A DNA stretch of 62,328 nucleotides. It comes from Anaerolineae bacterium (lineage in GTDB: Bacteria; Chloroflexota; Anaerolineae; Promineifilales; Promineifilaceae). This document shows, one piece after another, positions 45,975 to 54,566 of the stretch (positions are counted from its first letter, which is position 1; each line of letters opens with the position of its first letter). The stretch spans positions 1 to 62,328 of the forward strand of contig JANQGC010000038.1 of the NCBI GenBank assembly GCA_028277515.1, in the 5' to 3' direction. The notes under the pieces were generated by a model that saw only the letters and a program-made list of their open reading frames with translations, did no database searches and was not told the origin of the DNA. Position numbers and translations under genes: made by a program.

Positions 45975-46571
45975 TCACATCACGGATTCCCATTTCATTT
46001 CCGATGCCCGCAATTTTGGATGAGAGACGAGAAAATGCCAGATCATAGCCTGGAAAGACTCGGTGTGAGCAGTAACAGTGTCAGGATTTACGACGGGAAC
46101 TACGACACAGGCATCCGCTACTTTGGCGGTATATCCCCCATCTCGGCCGATAACACCACAGATATTAGCTCCAACGCTTTGGGCAAGCTCTAGAGCGCGC
46201 ACAATATTGGCGCTGATATTGCGCTCAGCATCTCCGCCACCAACAGAGAACACAAATACCATATCGCCAGATCTTAAACGGGAACCCCTTAGCCAATTTA
46301 CATAGGTAGTCTCCCATCCATCATCATTCACCCGCGCGGTTAACTCGGAAACATTATCTGTTGGGGTATAGGCTTCAATTCCGACAATTTTTCGGAAGTC
46401 ACATACCGCATGTGAGGCATGGCCGGCGCCCCCGCCTGCCCCAACAAAAAAGAGTCTCCCTTCCCGCTCTCGGAGTTCGACCAACAGGTTAATCATGCGC
46501 TCCAGGACATCCTGGTCCAAAGTTTGTAATATTTTTATCGCCTCATCAATATACATCCCTGTATAACTCAT
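45975..46571 (-). CDS. gmhA: Sedoheptulose-7-phosphate isomerase-like (GmhA family)
   Basis: It probably converts sedoheptulose 7-phosphate to D-glycero-D-manno-heptose 7-phosphate. The 198-residue SIS-domain product has 'RLFFVGAGGGAGHASHAVCDF' split around the phosphate loop, 'DMVFVFSVGGGDAERN' and a C-terminal 'TVTAHTESFQAMIWH'. These depart somewhat from E. coli GmhA, so another sugar-phosphate isomerase is possible, but the next genes complete the heptose pathway. AGGAG precedes the ATG. Confidence 0.82.
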   Translation of the reverse strand: MSYTGMYIDEAIKILQTLDQDVLERMINLLVELREREGRLFFVGAGGGAGHASHAVCDFRKIVGIEAYTPTDNVSELTARVNDDGWETTYVNWLRGSRLRSGDMVFVFSVGGGDAERNISANIVRALELAQSVGANICGVIGRDGGYTAKVADACVVVPVVNPDTVTAHTESFQAMIWHFLVSHPKLRASEMKWESVM

Positions 46572-46627
46572 TTCTTATTCTCCTATTGATTGTGCAAAAT
46601 GAAATTATGGAATAACGATTGATTTTC

Positions 46628-47275
46628 TCAACAATCCGTCGTAACACGACAATTGAACTCGTAGTTTTCTACAGATGACGAATCACCGGATTCAATAAAG
46701 GTGACGGCCTGAATGGCATCTTTTAAATTTTCCGCCATATAATCAGGCTCTACTTCTAGACGAGATAATTCATCACAAAGATAACATTTTCGACTATTGA
46801 CAAGGATAGTCCGACAACCCGCCTCCTTACCTGCAATAACATCTGTTATACCATCACCGACAAAGTATGAACCTTCTAAATTAATGTCTAAGTCGGCCGC
46901 TGCTTGAAATAGCAACCCTGGCTTGGGCTTTCTGCAATCACAAATGATTCGATACTCTTTCAACTTTGCATTGGGATGATGCATACAGAAATAAACACCG
47001 TCCAAATATGCATCATCTTTCCGAAGTAGATCTTTCATTTTTTCCATCGTTGCCTTTAACAATGTCTTGGTCATCTTACCTTTGGCAACACCGGGCTGAT
47101 TGGAAACAACAACCGCTAAAAAACCCATTCTATTAATTTGTTGCACAGCCTCTGCCACACCAGGTTTCATCTCAAATTCATCAGGATTGGCTGGTGAATC
47201 CACAATACCGAACTCGGCATGGTAGACCATATTGTTAATCACGCCATCTCTGTCAAGAAAAATCGCCTTTCTCAT
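46628..47275 (-). CDS. gmhB: D-glycero-D-manno-heptose-1,7-bisphosphate phosphatase
   Basis: It removes the 7-phosphate from heptose 1,7-bisphosphate. The 215-residue HAD product has 'AIFLDRDGVINN' (Asp8, Asp10), 'VVVSNQPGVAKG', a zinc knuckle 'CMHHPNAKLKEYRIICDC' with the Cys-His-Cys-Cys ligands of GmhB, and 'YFVGDGITDVIAGKEAGC'. A non-conserved Cys-containing tail ends the protein. It sits between gmhA and hddA. Confidence 0.93.
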   Translation of the reverse strand: MRKAIFLDRDGVINNMVYHAEFGIVDSPANPDEFEMKPGVAEAVQQINRMGFLAVVVSNQPGVAKGKMTKTLLKATMEKMKDLLRKDDAYLDGVYFCMHHPNAKLKEYRIICDCRKPKPGLLFQAAADLDINLEGSYFVGDGITDVIAGKEAGCRTILVNSRKCYLCDELSRLEVEPDYMAENLKDAIQAVTFIESGDSSSVENYEFNCRVTTDC

Positions 47276-47363
47276 GAGCTATCCTAAAGAAAATAAAATC
47301 CGATTTCCAGGGAGATCGGATTTTAATTGTTGGCCAAATTATTGAAAACGTAGATAGTAACAA

Positions 47364-47421
47364 GTAACAGTCACTTTATTATCCGTATTGCCACTCAAAT
47401 AATGACCAAAGTAACTGTCAC
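47364..47421. repeat. 59-bp palindromic element, copy 3
   Basis: GTAACAGTCACTTT and AAAGTAACTGTCAC pair with two mismatches around a roughly 30-base loop. It lies in the 175-base gap between gmhB and hddA, inside an otherwise tight pathway cluster. Confidence 0.7.
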
Positions 47422-47450
47422 TCGACTTAAATTATTTAGAAAATAAACCA

Positions 47451-48440
47451 CTAAAAATTCACCAGGACCTTCGTCCCTTCAAAATCAAAATCATATGGGA
47501 GTTCACGCAAGCCACTATCAGTTAAAGCTTTGCGAACCATCTGCTTCTTATCATTTGGGCAGTAGAACATAAAGAAGCCGCCACCGCCGGCACCCATAAT
47601 TTTTCCGCCTAATGCCCCATTTTTCTGGGCTAGCTGATACCATTCATCAATTTTTGGATTGCTAATTTGCCCGGAACGCTTTTTTTTGTTTTCCCAATGC
47701 TCGTGAAGCATATGGCCAAAAGCATCTAAATCACCGTTTTCAAGCGCCTCTTTAATCCTATAGCCAAGCTCCTTCGTGCTATGTAAGCTGTCAACAACCG
47801 TTGTGTTTTTGTCTTTTGTATCTTTTCTTTGGGATTCTAAGATGTCGCCGCTGGAACGGAGAATCCCGGTGTAGAAAATCAAAATGTGGTTTTTGAATTC
47901 TTCTACAGTATCAACCGAAATGTCTAGGGGGGATACAGTTACACGGCCGTCCTTTTCAATATCTAAAAGTGTAATCCCACCAAAAGCGGCGAGATAATGA
48001 TCGTGCTTGCCTACCGGATGGCCAGCCAAATCCATTTCAATGTGGCAAGCCTGTTCTGCGATTGCCTGAATGGGCACGCGTTCCCGTTTCATCTCATACA
48101 AAGCAGTTAATAGCGTTACAAGGTATGTACCGGAAGAGCCTAGGCCTGTTCCCGCAGGAATATCGGCCATTGACACAATTTCCAAACTATCTTGATAATC
48201 CAGCAGCTTTAATGCCGGGCGGACAAGGTCATGCTTAACCTCATCCGGCGTATTAACCTGCTCGTAAGTCGAGTACTTGACACGAATGAAATCATCCGCG
48301 GCTGGGCGGTTGGCATAAATATAAATATATTTGTTAATAGCCGCACTTAATATAAAACCACCATATTCTGAGTAATAAGATGGCAAGTCGGTTCCCCCGC
48401 CACCTAATGAAATCCTAAATGGAGACCGTGCTAATATCAC
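47451..48440 (-). CDS. hddA: D-glycero-alpha-D-manno-heptose-7-phosphate kinase
   Basis: It phosphorylates heptose 7-phosphate at C1 (alpha). The 329-residue GHMP kinase starts at a GTG with AGGAGG 11 bases upstream. 'RSPFRISLGGGGTDLPSYY' and 'PAGTGLGSSGTYLVTLLTALY' (ATP loop) are characteristic of HddA and its close relatives. 'GKIMGAGGGGFFMFYC' is the third GHMP motif. The 2-base gap to hddC supports co-function. Confidence 0.93.
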   Translation of the reverse strand: MILARSPFRISLGGGGTDLPSYYSEYGGFILSAAINKYIYIYANRPAADDFIRVKYSTYEQVNTPDEVKHDLVRPALKLLDYQDSLEIVSMADIPAGTGLGSSGTYLVTLLTALYEMKRERVPIQAIAEQACHIEMDLAGHPVGKHDHYLAAFGGITLLDIEKDGRVTVSPLDISVDTVEEFKNHILIFYTGILRSSGDILESQRKDTKDKNTTVVDSLHSTKELGYRIKEALENGDLDAFGHMLHEHWENKKKRSGQISNPKIDEWYQLAQKNGALGGKIMGAGGGGFFMFYCPNDKKQMVRKALTDSGLRELPYDFDFEGTKVLVNF

Positions 48441-48442
48441 AG

Positions 48443-49192
48443 CTAAATAATCCTCCTCTTGAAGTCCTTTTGAATTCTATCTAAATCTTTTGGTGTATCT
48501 ATCCACCACAATCCCTCATCTTCAGAAAGCTTATATCCAAATAGGGAAGCACCTGCTTCAAGCATGACAGGGAATATATCATGGCTAAAATCCGGTGCCC
48601 CTGATGAAGGAATAAAATCCAGGACCTGTCTTTCTAAAACATAGATACCAGCATTCACCCAATGGGAAAAAATTTCTTCGGGGCGCGGCTTTTCCAGAAA
48701 ACGGGTAATTTTCCCATCTTCATCAAGTCCAACAATGCCGCTGGCTGTCGGATCTTCCCGGTAATGCAAAGCCATAGAGGCGGCAGCCTCTCTCCGCTGG
48801 TGGAAAGTATACAGTTCTTTTAAATCACAATTGCTAAGGTTGTCACCATACCACAAGAAAAATGGGCCGTCAAAGAACCACTCCACTTTTTTCACGGCTC
48901 CCGCGGTGCCGAGAATGGATTCCTCAAGAGAATAGGTGATATGAACCCCCCATTTTGATCCATCCTCGAAATAATTCCGTACAGCATCAGGCATATAATG
49001 TAGATTAATGATTAAATCATTAACCCCATACCTGGCTAACCATTTGATGTTTCGTTCCAAAACCGGAACCCCATCAATTGGTATCATACACTTGGGAACG
49101 GTGTTGGTTAAAGGCCGTAGGCGCGTCCCTTTCCCGGCCGCAAGCAGCATCGCTTTTTGGGGCAGGTCATTTATCGCTAGATTATCACTCAT
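48443..49192 (-). CDS. hddC: D-glycero-alpha-D-manno-heptose-1-phosphate guanylyltransferase-like
   Basis: It probably makes GDP-D-glycero-alpha-D-manno-heptose from heptose 1-phosphate and GTP. The 249-residue nucleotidyltransferase has 'AMLLAAGKGTRLRPLTNTVPK', 'ESILGTAGAVKKV', 'FFLWYGDNLSNCD' and 'FLEKPRPEEIFSHWVNAGIY'. The sequence alone fits several sugar-1-phosphate nucleotidyltransferases; the assignment rests on position directly before hddA. It overlaps the Gfo/Idh gene by 4 bases. Confidence 0.88.
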   Translation of the reverse strand: MSDNLAINDLPQKAMLLAAGKGTRLRPLTNTVPKCMIPIDGVPVLERNIKWLARYGVNDLIINLHYMPDAVRNYFEDGSKWGVHITYSLEESILGTAGAVKKVEWFFDGPFFLWYGDNLSNCDLKELYTFHQRREAAASMALHYREDPTASGIVGLDEDGKITRFLEKPRPEEIFSHWVNAGIYVLERQVLDFIPSSGAPDFSHDIFPVMLEAGASLFGYKLSEDEGLWWIDTPKDLDRIQKDFKRRII

Positions 49193-50241
49193 AAATGAAT
49201 CACAGTACCGGAATGAGCAGATTGATAAAAAGCGGCAATAACTTTCATCGTATTTAAACCGTCCTCACCATTTGATAACGGTTGTGTTTGATTGCGAATG
49301 GCGGACATGAAATCGGTCCACTCATCGACCCAGGACATATCCTTTCCGGAGAATTCAAACTCCTCCAAAATTGGAGGGCCAGATTCCGGGCGTCGTCGTC
49401 CATATGTTAATGATTCGGTCCCGTAGCTACCACCCAGACCTTCAATGCGCAAAAAACCATCTTCTCCAAAGATTTCAAACGAGAAACGGTTTTTCCACTG
49501 CGTCCAGCTTGTATGCAATTGAGCAACCTGGCCGGTTGATGTCTTCAAAATGGCAAAGGCATTATCTTCAAGCTGTTTGCCATTAGGGAAGTCTCCTAAC
49601 TGCCAGAAGTATGTCGAAGATGCCGCATAAACCTCTGAAAATTCTCCTAAAAACCAGCGGCACAAATCGACAATATGCACGCCCTGGTCCAACATCTCAC
49701 CCCCACCTGATAAGTCCGCGCTTCCGCGCCATTCCTTGTCGTAGCCAGGTCGTCCACCATGTCCGTAGACGGCGCGAATAAACATAAGCCGGCCAATCGC
49801 TCCATCATCGAATAGTTGATGTGCTTTCCAAATCGCCGGATGATACCGGTGATTAAAACCGACTTTTAAGACGCGATTATTTTCCTCGGCCGCATCCACC
49901 ATTTGTCTGGTTTCCGATGCATGACGTCCTGGAGGTTTTTCACATAACACATGTTTTCCCGCTTTCAAGGCTGCAATGGAAACGGGTGCTAAAAATTTAT
50001 TGGGTGTTGCTACAATTAATATGTCTGTTTCAGTATGATCGATAGCATCTTGCCATTCCGAGTAAGGCACACATCCAAAATTTTGGGCAACGCTATTGGC
50101 CTGGTCACGATCAATATCAACAACTGAAACTAATTGTTCATGGATCGAATCATGAACTACCTGGGCACGCCGTTGGCCAATCAGACCACAGCCAACAACA
50201 CTCACCCCCATTTGTGATTCAGATATATTATTATTTTTCAT
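49189..50241 (-). CDS. Gfo/Idh/MocA-family oxidoreductase
   Basis: The 350-residue product has an N-terminal Rossmann fold ('SVVGCGLIGQRRAQVV'), 'HVLCEKPPGRHASE' with the catalytic Lys region, and the C-terminal beta-sheet substrate domain ('SADLSGGGEMLDQGVHIVDLC'). The start is uncertain: ATG at 50241 is used; a TTG at 50298 would overlap the SDR gene. It probably oxidises or reduces a sugar or nucleotide-sugar in the glycan pathway; the substrate is unknown. Confidence 0.85.
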   Translation of the reverse strand: MKNNNISESQMGVSVVGCGLIGQRRAQVVHDSIHEQLVSVVDIDRDQANSVAQNFGCVPYSEWQDAIDHTETDILIVATPNKFLAPVSIAALKAGKHVLCEKPPGRHASETRQMVDAAEENNRVLKVGFNHRYHPAIWKAHQLFDDGAIGRLMFIRAVYGHGGRPGYDKEWRGSADLSGGGEMLDQGVHIVDLCRWFLGEFSEVYAASSTYFWQLGDFPNGKQLEDNAFAILKTSTGQVAQLHTSWTQWKNRFSFEIFGEDGFLRIEGLGGSYGTESLTYGRRRPESGPPILEEFEFSGKDMSWVDEWTDFMSAIRNQTQPLSNGEDGLNTMKVIAAFYQSAHSGTVIHL

Positions 50242-50272
50242 CTTTTCAATCGCTATATTAGCGGCTCCTACT

Positions 50273-51145
50273 TTAAGGCGTTCTAAGGTCATCGACAAGC
50301 GGATTCAATGTATAAGGGTCTAAACGCCGGAGCGTGAGCCAGGGACGCTTCATCAATTGCGCTATTCTTGTTTCATCCCATTCTCGCCAGTCATCATGCG
50401 GCGCTGCAATCAGCTTTCCGGTGAGGGAGTCCGACAAGGGCGAGGCCAAAAAAATGGTTAGATCTGCCGCAAGGGATGGAGGCGTGCCCCCTTCCTTATG
50501 TCGTTTAGCTGCTTGACCGGCCTCAGCACCCGCGCGGTCCTTCGCCTCCAGAACTTCGTCAAGCATCTTCGTATTCACTGCGCCAGGTGCAATGGCGTTC
50601 ACTTGAATATTATGTTCTTGTAATTCAACAGCTAAATTTTCTGTGAGGCGAACAATGGCCGCTTTGGAAGCTGCATAAGCAGAGAAGTTTGGCCTGGGGG
50701 ATGTTGCACCACCCCCGGAAAGGTTGATGATCTTGCCTTGTTTTTGGCCAATCATTTCAGGTAGAACTGCCTGGCAGCAATAAAATGTTCCAAAGAGATT
50801 GACATTAATGGTATGTTCCCATAATTGGCTATCATTTTCTACAAGGGGACCAATTGGCCCTTGCATTCCGGCATTGTTCACAAGTACATTCACTGTCCCA
50901 AAACGGGTGAGTGTTTGCTCAACCATCTGACGAACGGAATCTTTATCGGACACATCAATGTTAACTGATTCGCAAACACCCCCATTCATGCGAATCAATT
51001 GTTCTGTTTCATGAATTTCATCATTTGATCTTGCGGCAGCGATAACAGAAGCACCTTCTTCAGAAAGAGCTATGGCAATTGCTCGCCCAATGCCTCGTCC
51101 TGCGCCGGTAACAATGGCTACCTGCCCCTTTAGTAATTTCGACAT
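50273..51145 (-). CDS. Short-chain dehydrogenase/reductase
   Basis: The 290-residue product from the ATG at 51145 is a classical SDR: 'IVTGAGRGIGRAIAIAL' (NAD(P) loop), 'VLVNNAGMQGPIG' and the catalytic 'YAASKAA' preceded by Ser in 'INLSGGG'. It carries an extra C-terminal segment after about residue 245 ('DDWREWDETRIAQLMKRP'). It lies between the zinc-ribbon epimerase and the Gfo/Idh gene and probably acts on the same sugar, which is not known. Confidence 0.87.
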   Translation of the reverse strand: MSKLLKGQVAIVTGAGRGIGRAIAIALSEEGASVIAAARSNDEIHETEQLIRMNGGVCESVNIDVSDKDSVRQMVEQTLTRFGTVNVLVNNAGMQGPIGPLVENDSQLWEHTINVNLFGTFYCCQAVLPEMIGQKQGKIINLSGGGATSPRPNFSAYAASKAAIVRLTENLAVELQEHNIQVNAIAPGAVNTKMLDEVLEAKDRAGAEAGQAAKRHKEGGTPPSLAADLTIFLASPLSDSLTGKLIAAPHDDWREWDETRIAQLMKRPWLTLRRLDPYTLNPLVDDLRTP

Positions 51146-51157
51146 CAATTTTTGAAC

Positions 51158-52363
51158 CTAAATTTTGGCTTGTTGAATCACATTTTGCTGGCGCATGACA
51201 CGGTCAGCTTCTTGCAAAAATTCGGCCGTATCCGTTTGCTCCTGCATCCAACTGACATACTCGGCAACATTTTGTTCTACCTGATATTTTGGCTGCCAGC
51301 CCAACGAGCGCAGTGCTTTGGTATCAGAAATCGTGTGCCGGGTATCACCCAGGCGAAACTCTCCCGTTACTGCCGGATCAAGATCACTTCCAAAAGCGTC
51401 GAGCATCATTCGGGCAAACTCCAACACCGTCACGGCTCTGTCACCGCCCACGTTAAACACACCAAAATCGGCCGCTTGTTTTTCCATCACCAGGACATTT
51501 GCCGCAGCTACATCACGAACATTAATGTAATCCCGCAGCTGCCCGCCATCCTCATAGATAGTTGGCGGCAAACCATTTAGTAAGAGCAGAGCAAACCGGC
51601 GAGCGATACCGGAATAAGCATTGTAAAAGGAGTTTCTCGGTCCTTGCACATAAGTGTAACGCATACAGGCTGTTGGAATTTGATAACGATGACCCAGCCT
51701 ATCTGCCAGCAGTTCAATTGCGTACTTAGAAATAGCGTAGGTGGTTCCTGGGCTGACTACCGACTCTTCTATCAAGAGCGGTAATAAAGACCCGCCACAT
51801 TGTGGGCAGTGGTGATCCCAATCGCCCTCTCGCAATTGATCAACCGGCCGCGGTTGGGGTGTTATAGCCTCCCCATCGGGTAAATTGGTATAAGAGTGGA
51901 CGCGGCCGCTTTTTTCTGATTCCTTTACCTGCAGAGCAACCCCCCGTTTGGTAACGCAAGATGGACAATAATACATCCCTTCACCACATACGGACTGTGA
52001 GGAGGCAAAAACAATTTTCTTAACAGGATATTTTTTGGGATCTGATACGACAAGTTCAAAAAGTAAGGCGCTGCTTTCCGCATTTGTATGGATAAAGCGG
52101 CTAAAATCAGGCATATAATCTTGATAGGCAGCCAGGTGAATGACGAAATCTGCTCCCTCAAGCGCTTCTTTAAGATCCTCCGGGTCGGCTACATCCCCCT
52201 TGAAAAATGTTGCTTCATCAGGAACCCATGGCGGCTTACCATGAGGATGAACCCTCTTTTGTAGATTATCAAGTATGGTGACTTCATAGCCTTTTTCCAA
52301 CAATAGATCGACTGTCCATGATCCAATGAAACCTGCGCCGCCAGTAACAAGAACTTTACTCAA
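51158..52363 (-). CDS. Sugar epimerase/dehydratase with inserted zinc ribbon
   Basis: The TTG at 52363 is preferred: AGGAG lies 10 bases upstream, it is 2 bases after the previous stop, and it starts the domain as 'SKVLVTGGAGFIGSW'. The 401-residue extended SDR has an insertion of about 70 residues between the Ser and Tyr of the active site, holding 'CPSC' (about 133-136) and 'CPQC' (about 186-189). The catalytic 'YAISK' follows at about 209. I recall similar insertions in dTDP-L-rhamnose 4-epimerase-like proteins, so a dTDP-sugar epimerase is possible. Confidence 0.82.
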   Translation of the reverse strand: MSKVLVTGGAGFIGSWTVDLLLEKGYEVTILDNLQKRVHPHGKPPWVPDEATFFKGDVADPEDLKEALEGADFVIHLAAYQDYMPDFSRFIHTNAESSALLFELVVSDPKKYPVKKIVFASSQSVCGEGMYYCPSCVTKRGVALQVKESEKSGRVHSYTNLPDGEAITPQPRPVDQLREGDWDHHCPQCGGSLLPLLIEESVVSPGTTYAISKYAIELLADRLGHRYQIPTACMRYTYVQGPRNSFYNAYSGIARRFALLLLNGLPPTIYEDGGQLRDYINVRDVAAANVLVMEKQAADFGVFNVGGDRAVTVLEFARMMLDAFGSDLDPAVTGEFRLGDTRHTISDTKALRSLGWQPKYQVEQNVAEYVSWMQEQTDTAEFLQEADRVMRQQNVIQQAKI

Positions 52364-52365
52364 AA

Positions 52366-53067
52366 CTAATAGGCTCCTTTTCCTATTATCAAAACCCATG
52401 GGGTCATAAGGATAATTTTTAAGTCAAACCAATAAGATCGTTTGCGGATATATTCCAGATCGATATCAACCATTTTTTCAAATGGAACCTGGCTGCGAGC
52501 TGTCACCTGGTAAAGTCCGGTAATCCCCGGTAAAACATCTAAGCGCCGCTTGTGTCTCTCAGTGTAATGTTCATACTCATAAATTAGGGGGGGACGAGGA
52601 CCAACGAGCGACAGTTCCCCTCTTAAGACGTTCATTAACTGAGGTATTTCATCTAAACCGGATTTTCTCAGGAATCTTCCAATGGGGGTCACTCTTGGAT
52701 CACGAGTGATTTTGTATACGGCTACCTCTTGCCCGTCTTTTTCAATGGTGTCTAAAGACTTGCCTTGCACAAAGTTGGCAATGGCTTTTTTATGCAGACT
52801 ATTGTCTTGATTGACAAACATTGTTCTGAATTTATAGATTGTGATGCGCTTCCCATAACGGCCGACCGCATTCTTTTGCCGATGAATGGCCGGACCTTCC
52901 GAAGTTAAACGAATAACAATAGCAATAAACAACCACAATGGCGCCAACAAAATGAGAGCCATAACAGCCATCGCAAAATCTTGAGCACGTTTAACAAATT
53001 CGTAAAATCTTTTTTGCTCAACCAGCGGTATTTCGTCAGTTACGGCAACAGGTTCAGCGCTGTTCAT
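52366..53067 (-). CDS. Undecaprenyl-phosphate sugar phosphotransferase (initiating transferase)
   Basis: It transfers the first sugar 1-phosphate to undecaprenyl phosphate. The 233-residue product is a short, monotopic-type bacterial sugar transferase with one membrane segment (about 30-55) and the catalytic domain: 'ITIYKFRTM', 'VTPIGRFLRKSGLDEIPQL', 'SLVGPRPPL' and 'LPGITGLYQVTARSQ'. GGAG precedes the ATG. It overlaps the acyltransferase gene by 14 bases. It follows the diacetamido-uronic acid set, so that sugar may be the first residue; this is inference. Confidence 0.94.
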   Translation of the reverse strand: MNSAEPVAVTDEIPLVEQKRFYEFVKRAQDFAMAVMALILLAPLWLFIAIVIRLTSEGPAIHRQKNAVGRYGKRITIYKFRTMFVNQDNSLHKKAIANFVQGKSLDTIEKDGQEVAVYKITRDPRVTPIGRFLRKSGLDEIPQLMNVLRGELSLVGPRPPLIYEYEHYTERHKRRLDVLPGITGLYQVTARSQVPFEKMVDIDLEYIRKRSYWFDLKIILMTPWVLIIGKGAY

Positions 53068-53551
53068 ACTCTTGCTCCGACTCTAACTTTCTTAAAATTT
53101 TAGCGGGATTTCCAACCACAATGGTATTGGCCGGGACATCCCGCGTCACGACGCTTCCAGCCCCAACCAATGCGTTTTCACCAATGGTTACATTCCCAAG
53201 AATTGTAGCATTGCTGCCAATCGAGGCTCCACGGCAAATCAATGTTCGCTCCCACACCGGTTCAGGTACATTTTGCGGCAACACTGACACTGGAAATCTA
53301 TCGTTGATAAACATAACCCCGTGGCCAACAAACACTTCATCTTCAATGGTAACCGCCTCACAAATAAAGCTATGACTTTGAACCTTCACGCGTTTGCCAA
53401 TCACAACCCCTCGTTGAATTTCAACAAAAGGTCCAATCTGCGACCCTTCTCCAATTTCGCAGCCATAAAGGTTAACAAAATCGTATACTTTTACGTCAGA
53501 ACCAAAGATGACGTCATCAGCAATACGTTGTAAAGGCTGTTTCTCCACCAC
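53054..53551 (-). CDS. wlbB: Left-handed beta-helix N-acetyltransferase (WlbB/WbpD-like)
   Basis: It probably acetylates the 3-amino group of a UDP-2-acetamido-3-amino sugar uronate. The GTG at 53551 is favoured because GGAGG lies 9 bases upstream; a TTG at 53560 has the site too close. The 165-residue product is built of hexapeptide repeats ('GSQIGPFVEIQRGVVIG', 'IGSNATILGNVTIGENALVGAG') with 'VFVGHGVMFINDRFP', characteristic of WlbB. It lies between WlbA-like and the initiating transferase. Confidence 0.87.
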   Translation of the reverse strand: MVEKQPLQRIADDVIFGSDVKVYDFVNLYGCEIGEGSQIGPFVEIQRGVVIGKRVKVQSHSFICEAVTIEDEVFVGHGVMFINDRFPVSVLPQNVPEPVWERTLICRGASIGSNATILGNVTIGENALVGAGSVVTRDVPANTIVVGNPAKILRKLESEQEYEQR

Positions 53552-53552
53552 C

Positions 53553-54566
53553 TTAGCCAACCTCCACCCATTGGTTATTCATTAATAAGGAGTCTTGGCA
53601 GGCCTCAACAATCTGTACTGCTAAAAGCCCTGATCGGCCATCTGTTAATGGGGCATGATTTTGGGAAATACTGGATATAAAATGGCGGCATTCGTCACCC
53701 ATTGGCTCAGCGGAAGTCATTGACACTGCCTCACCTTCGTCATCTCGCCAATGCCAGCGCGGCCGTCCCTGAGGATCAAGTTCATCCCCCTGCTCATAAC
53801 GCCTATCAAAACGCATTAATGGATTCTCGGAAAGATCATCATAATGAAGAATGCCCTCACTACCGATTACGGTCAGTTCTCTAGCTTTTTGTAGGGCATA
53901 CCAGCTCACATAAATTTGTGCTAACCGACCTTCACCGAAATCGAAAGTAACAAAGGCGACATCTTCAAGATTTTCGCTCAAATATCCCGAACCAACAGCC
54001 AAAACGCGCTCAGGCGCTTTGCCAAAAATTGCAGGGAGAATGTAAGCATCATGAACCAGGGCATCCCAAACGATGTTTGTATCAAGCCTGGCCGTCCCGG
54101 CCATACTCGTTCGGATGCCATGCAGGTATCGTATATCGCCAATTGAACCGTTCTTTGTCATATTAACCATTTCTTTGATGGCCGACTGAAAGAGAAAAAT
54201 ATGACCAACCATGAGAATGCGGCCGTTATCTTCGGCCAGGTTCACCAGGTACTGTGCATCAATAGCATTGTCCGCCAACGGCTTTTCCACAAACACATGT
54301 TTTCCGGATGACAAGGCAGCAGCAGCTACCCGGCAATGGCTTTCCGCAGGAGTCGCTACAACGACGGCTTCAATATCTGGATTTGCCAATACTTTTTCAT
54401 ATTTTGTTGTTGTCTCAATGTCCGGATACTTTTTTGAAATGGTATCCAACCGTGCTTGATCCAGGTCACAAATCATTTGCAGATTTGCTTCAGAAATAGA
54501 ATTAAAATTGCGAATTAAGTTAGGACCCCAATATCCGGCGCCCACGACTGCCAAATTAACGGCCAT
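53553..54566 (-). CDS. wlbA: UDP-GlcNAcA 3-dehydrogenase-like (WlbA family)
   Basis: It probably oxidises C3 of UDP-N-acetylglucosaminuronate with NAD. The 337-residue Gfo/Idh product has 'AVVGAGYWGPNLIRNF', 'KHVFVEKPLADNAIDA' and a C-terminal substrate domain. This Rossmann opening is typical of the WlbA/WbpB type. It overlaps the aminotransferase gene by 11 bases, with GGGAG before the ATG. The companion UDP-GlcNAc 6-dehydrogenase is not in the window. Confidence 0.85.
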   Translation of the reverse strand: MAVNLAVVGAGYWGPNLIRNFNSISEANLQMICDLDQARLDTISKKYPDIETTTKYEKVLANPDIEAVVVATPAESHCRVAAAALSSGKHVFVEKPLADNAIDAQYLVNLAEDNGRILMVGHIFLFQSAIKEMVNMTKNGSIGDIRYLHGIRTSMAGTARLDTNIVWDALVHDAYILPAIFGKAPERVLAVGSGYLSENLEDVAFVTFDFGEGRLAQIYVSWYALQKARELTVIGSEGILHYDDLSENPLMRFDRRYEQGDELDPQGRPRWHWRDDEGEAVSMTSAEPMGDECRHFISSISQNHAPLTDGRSGLLAVQIVEACQDSLLMNNQWVEVG

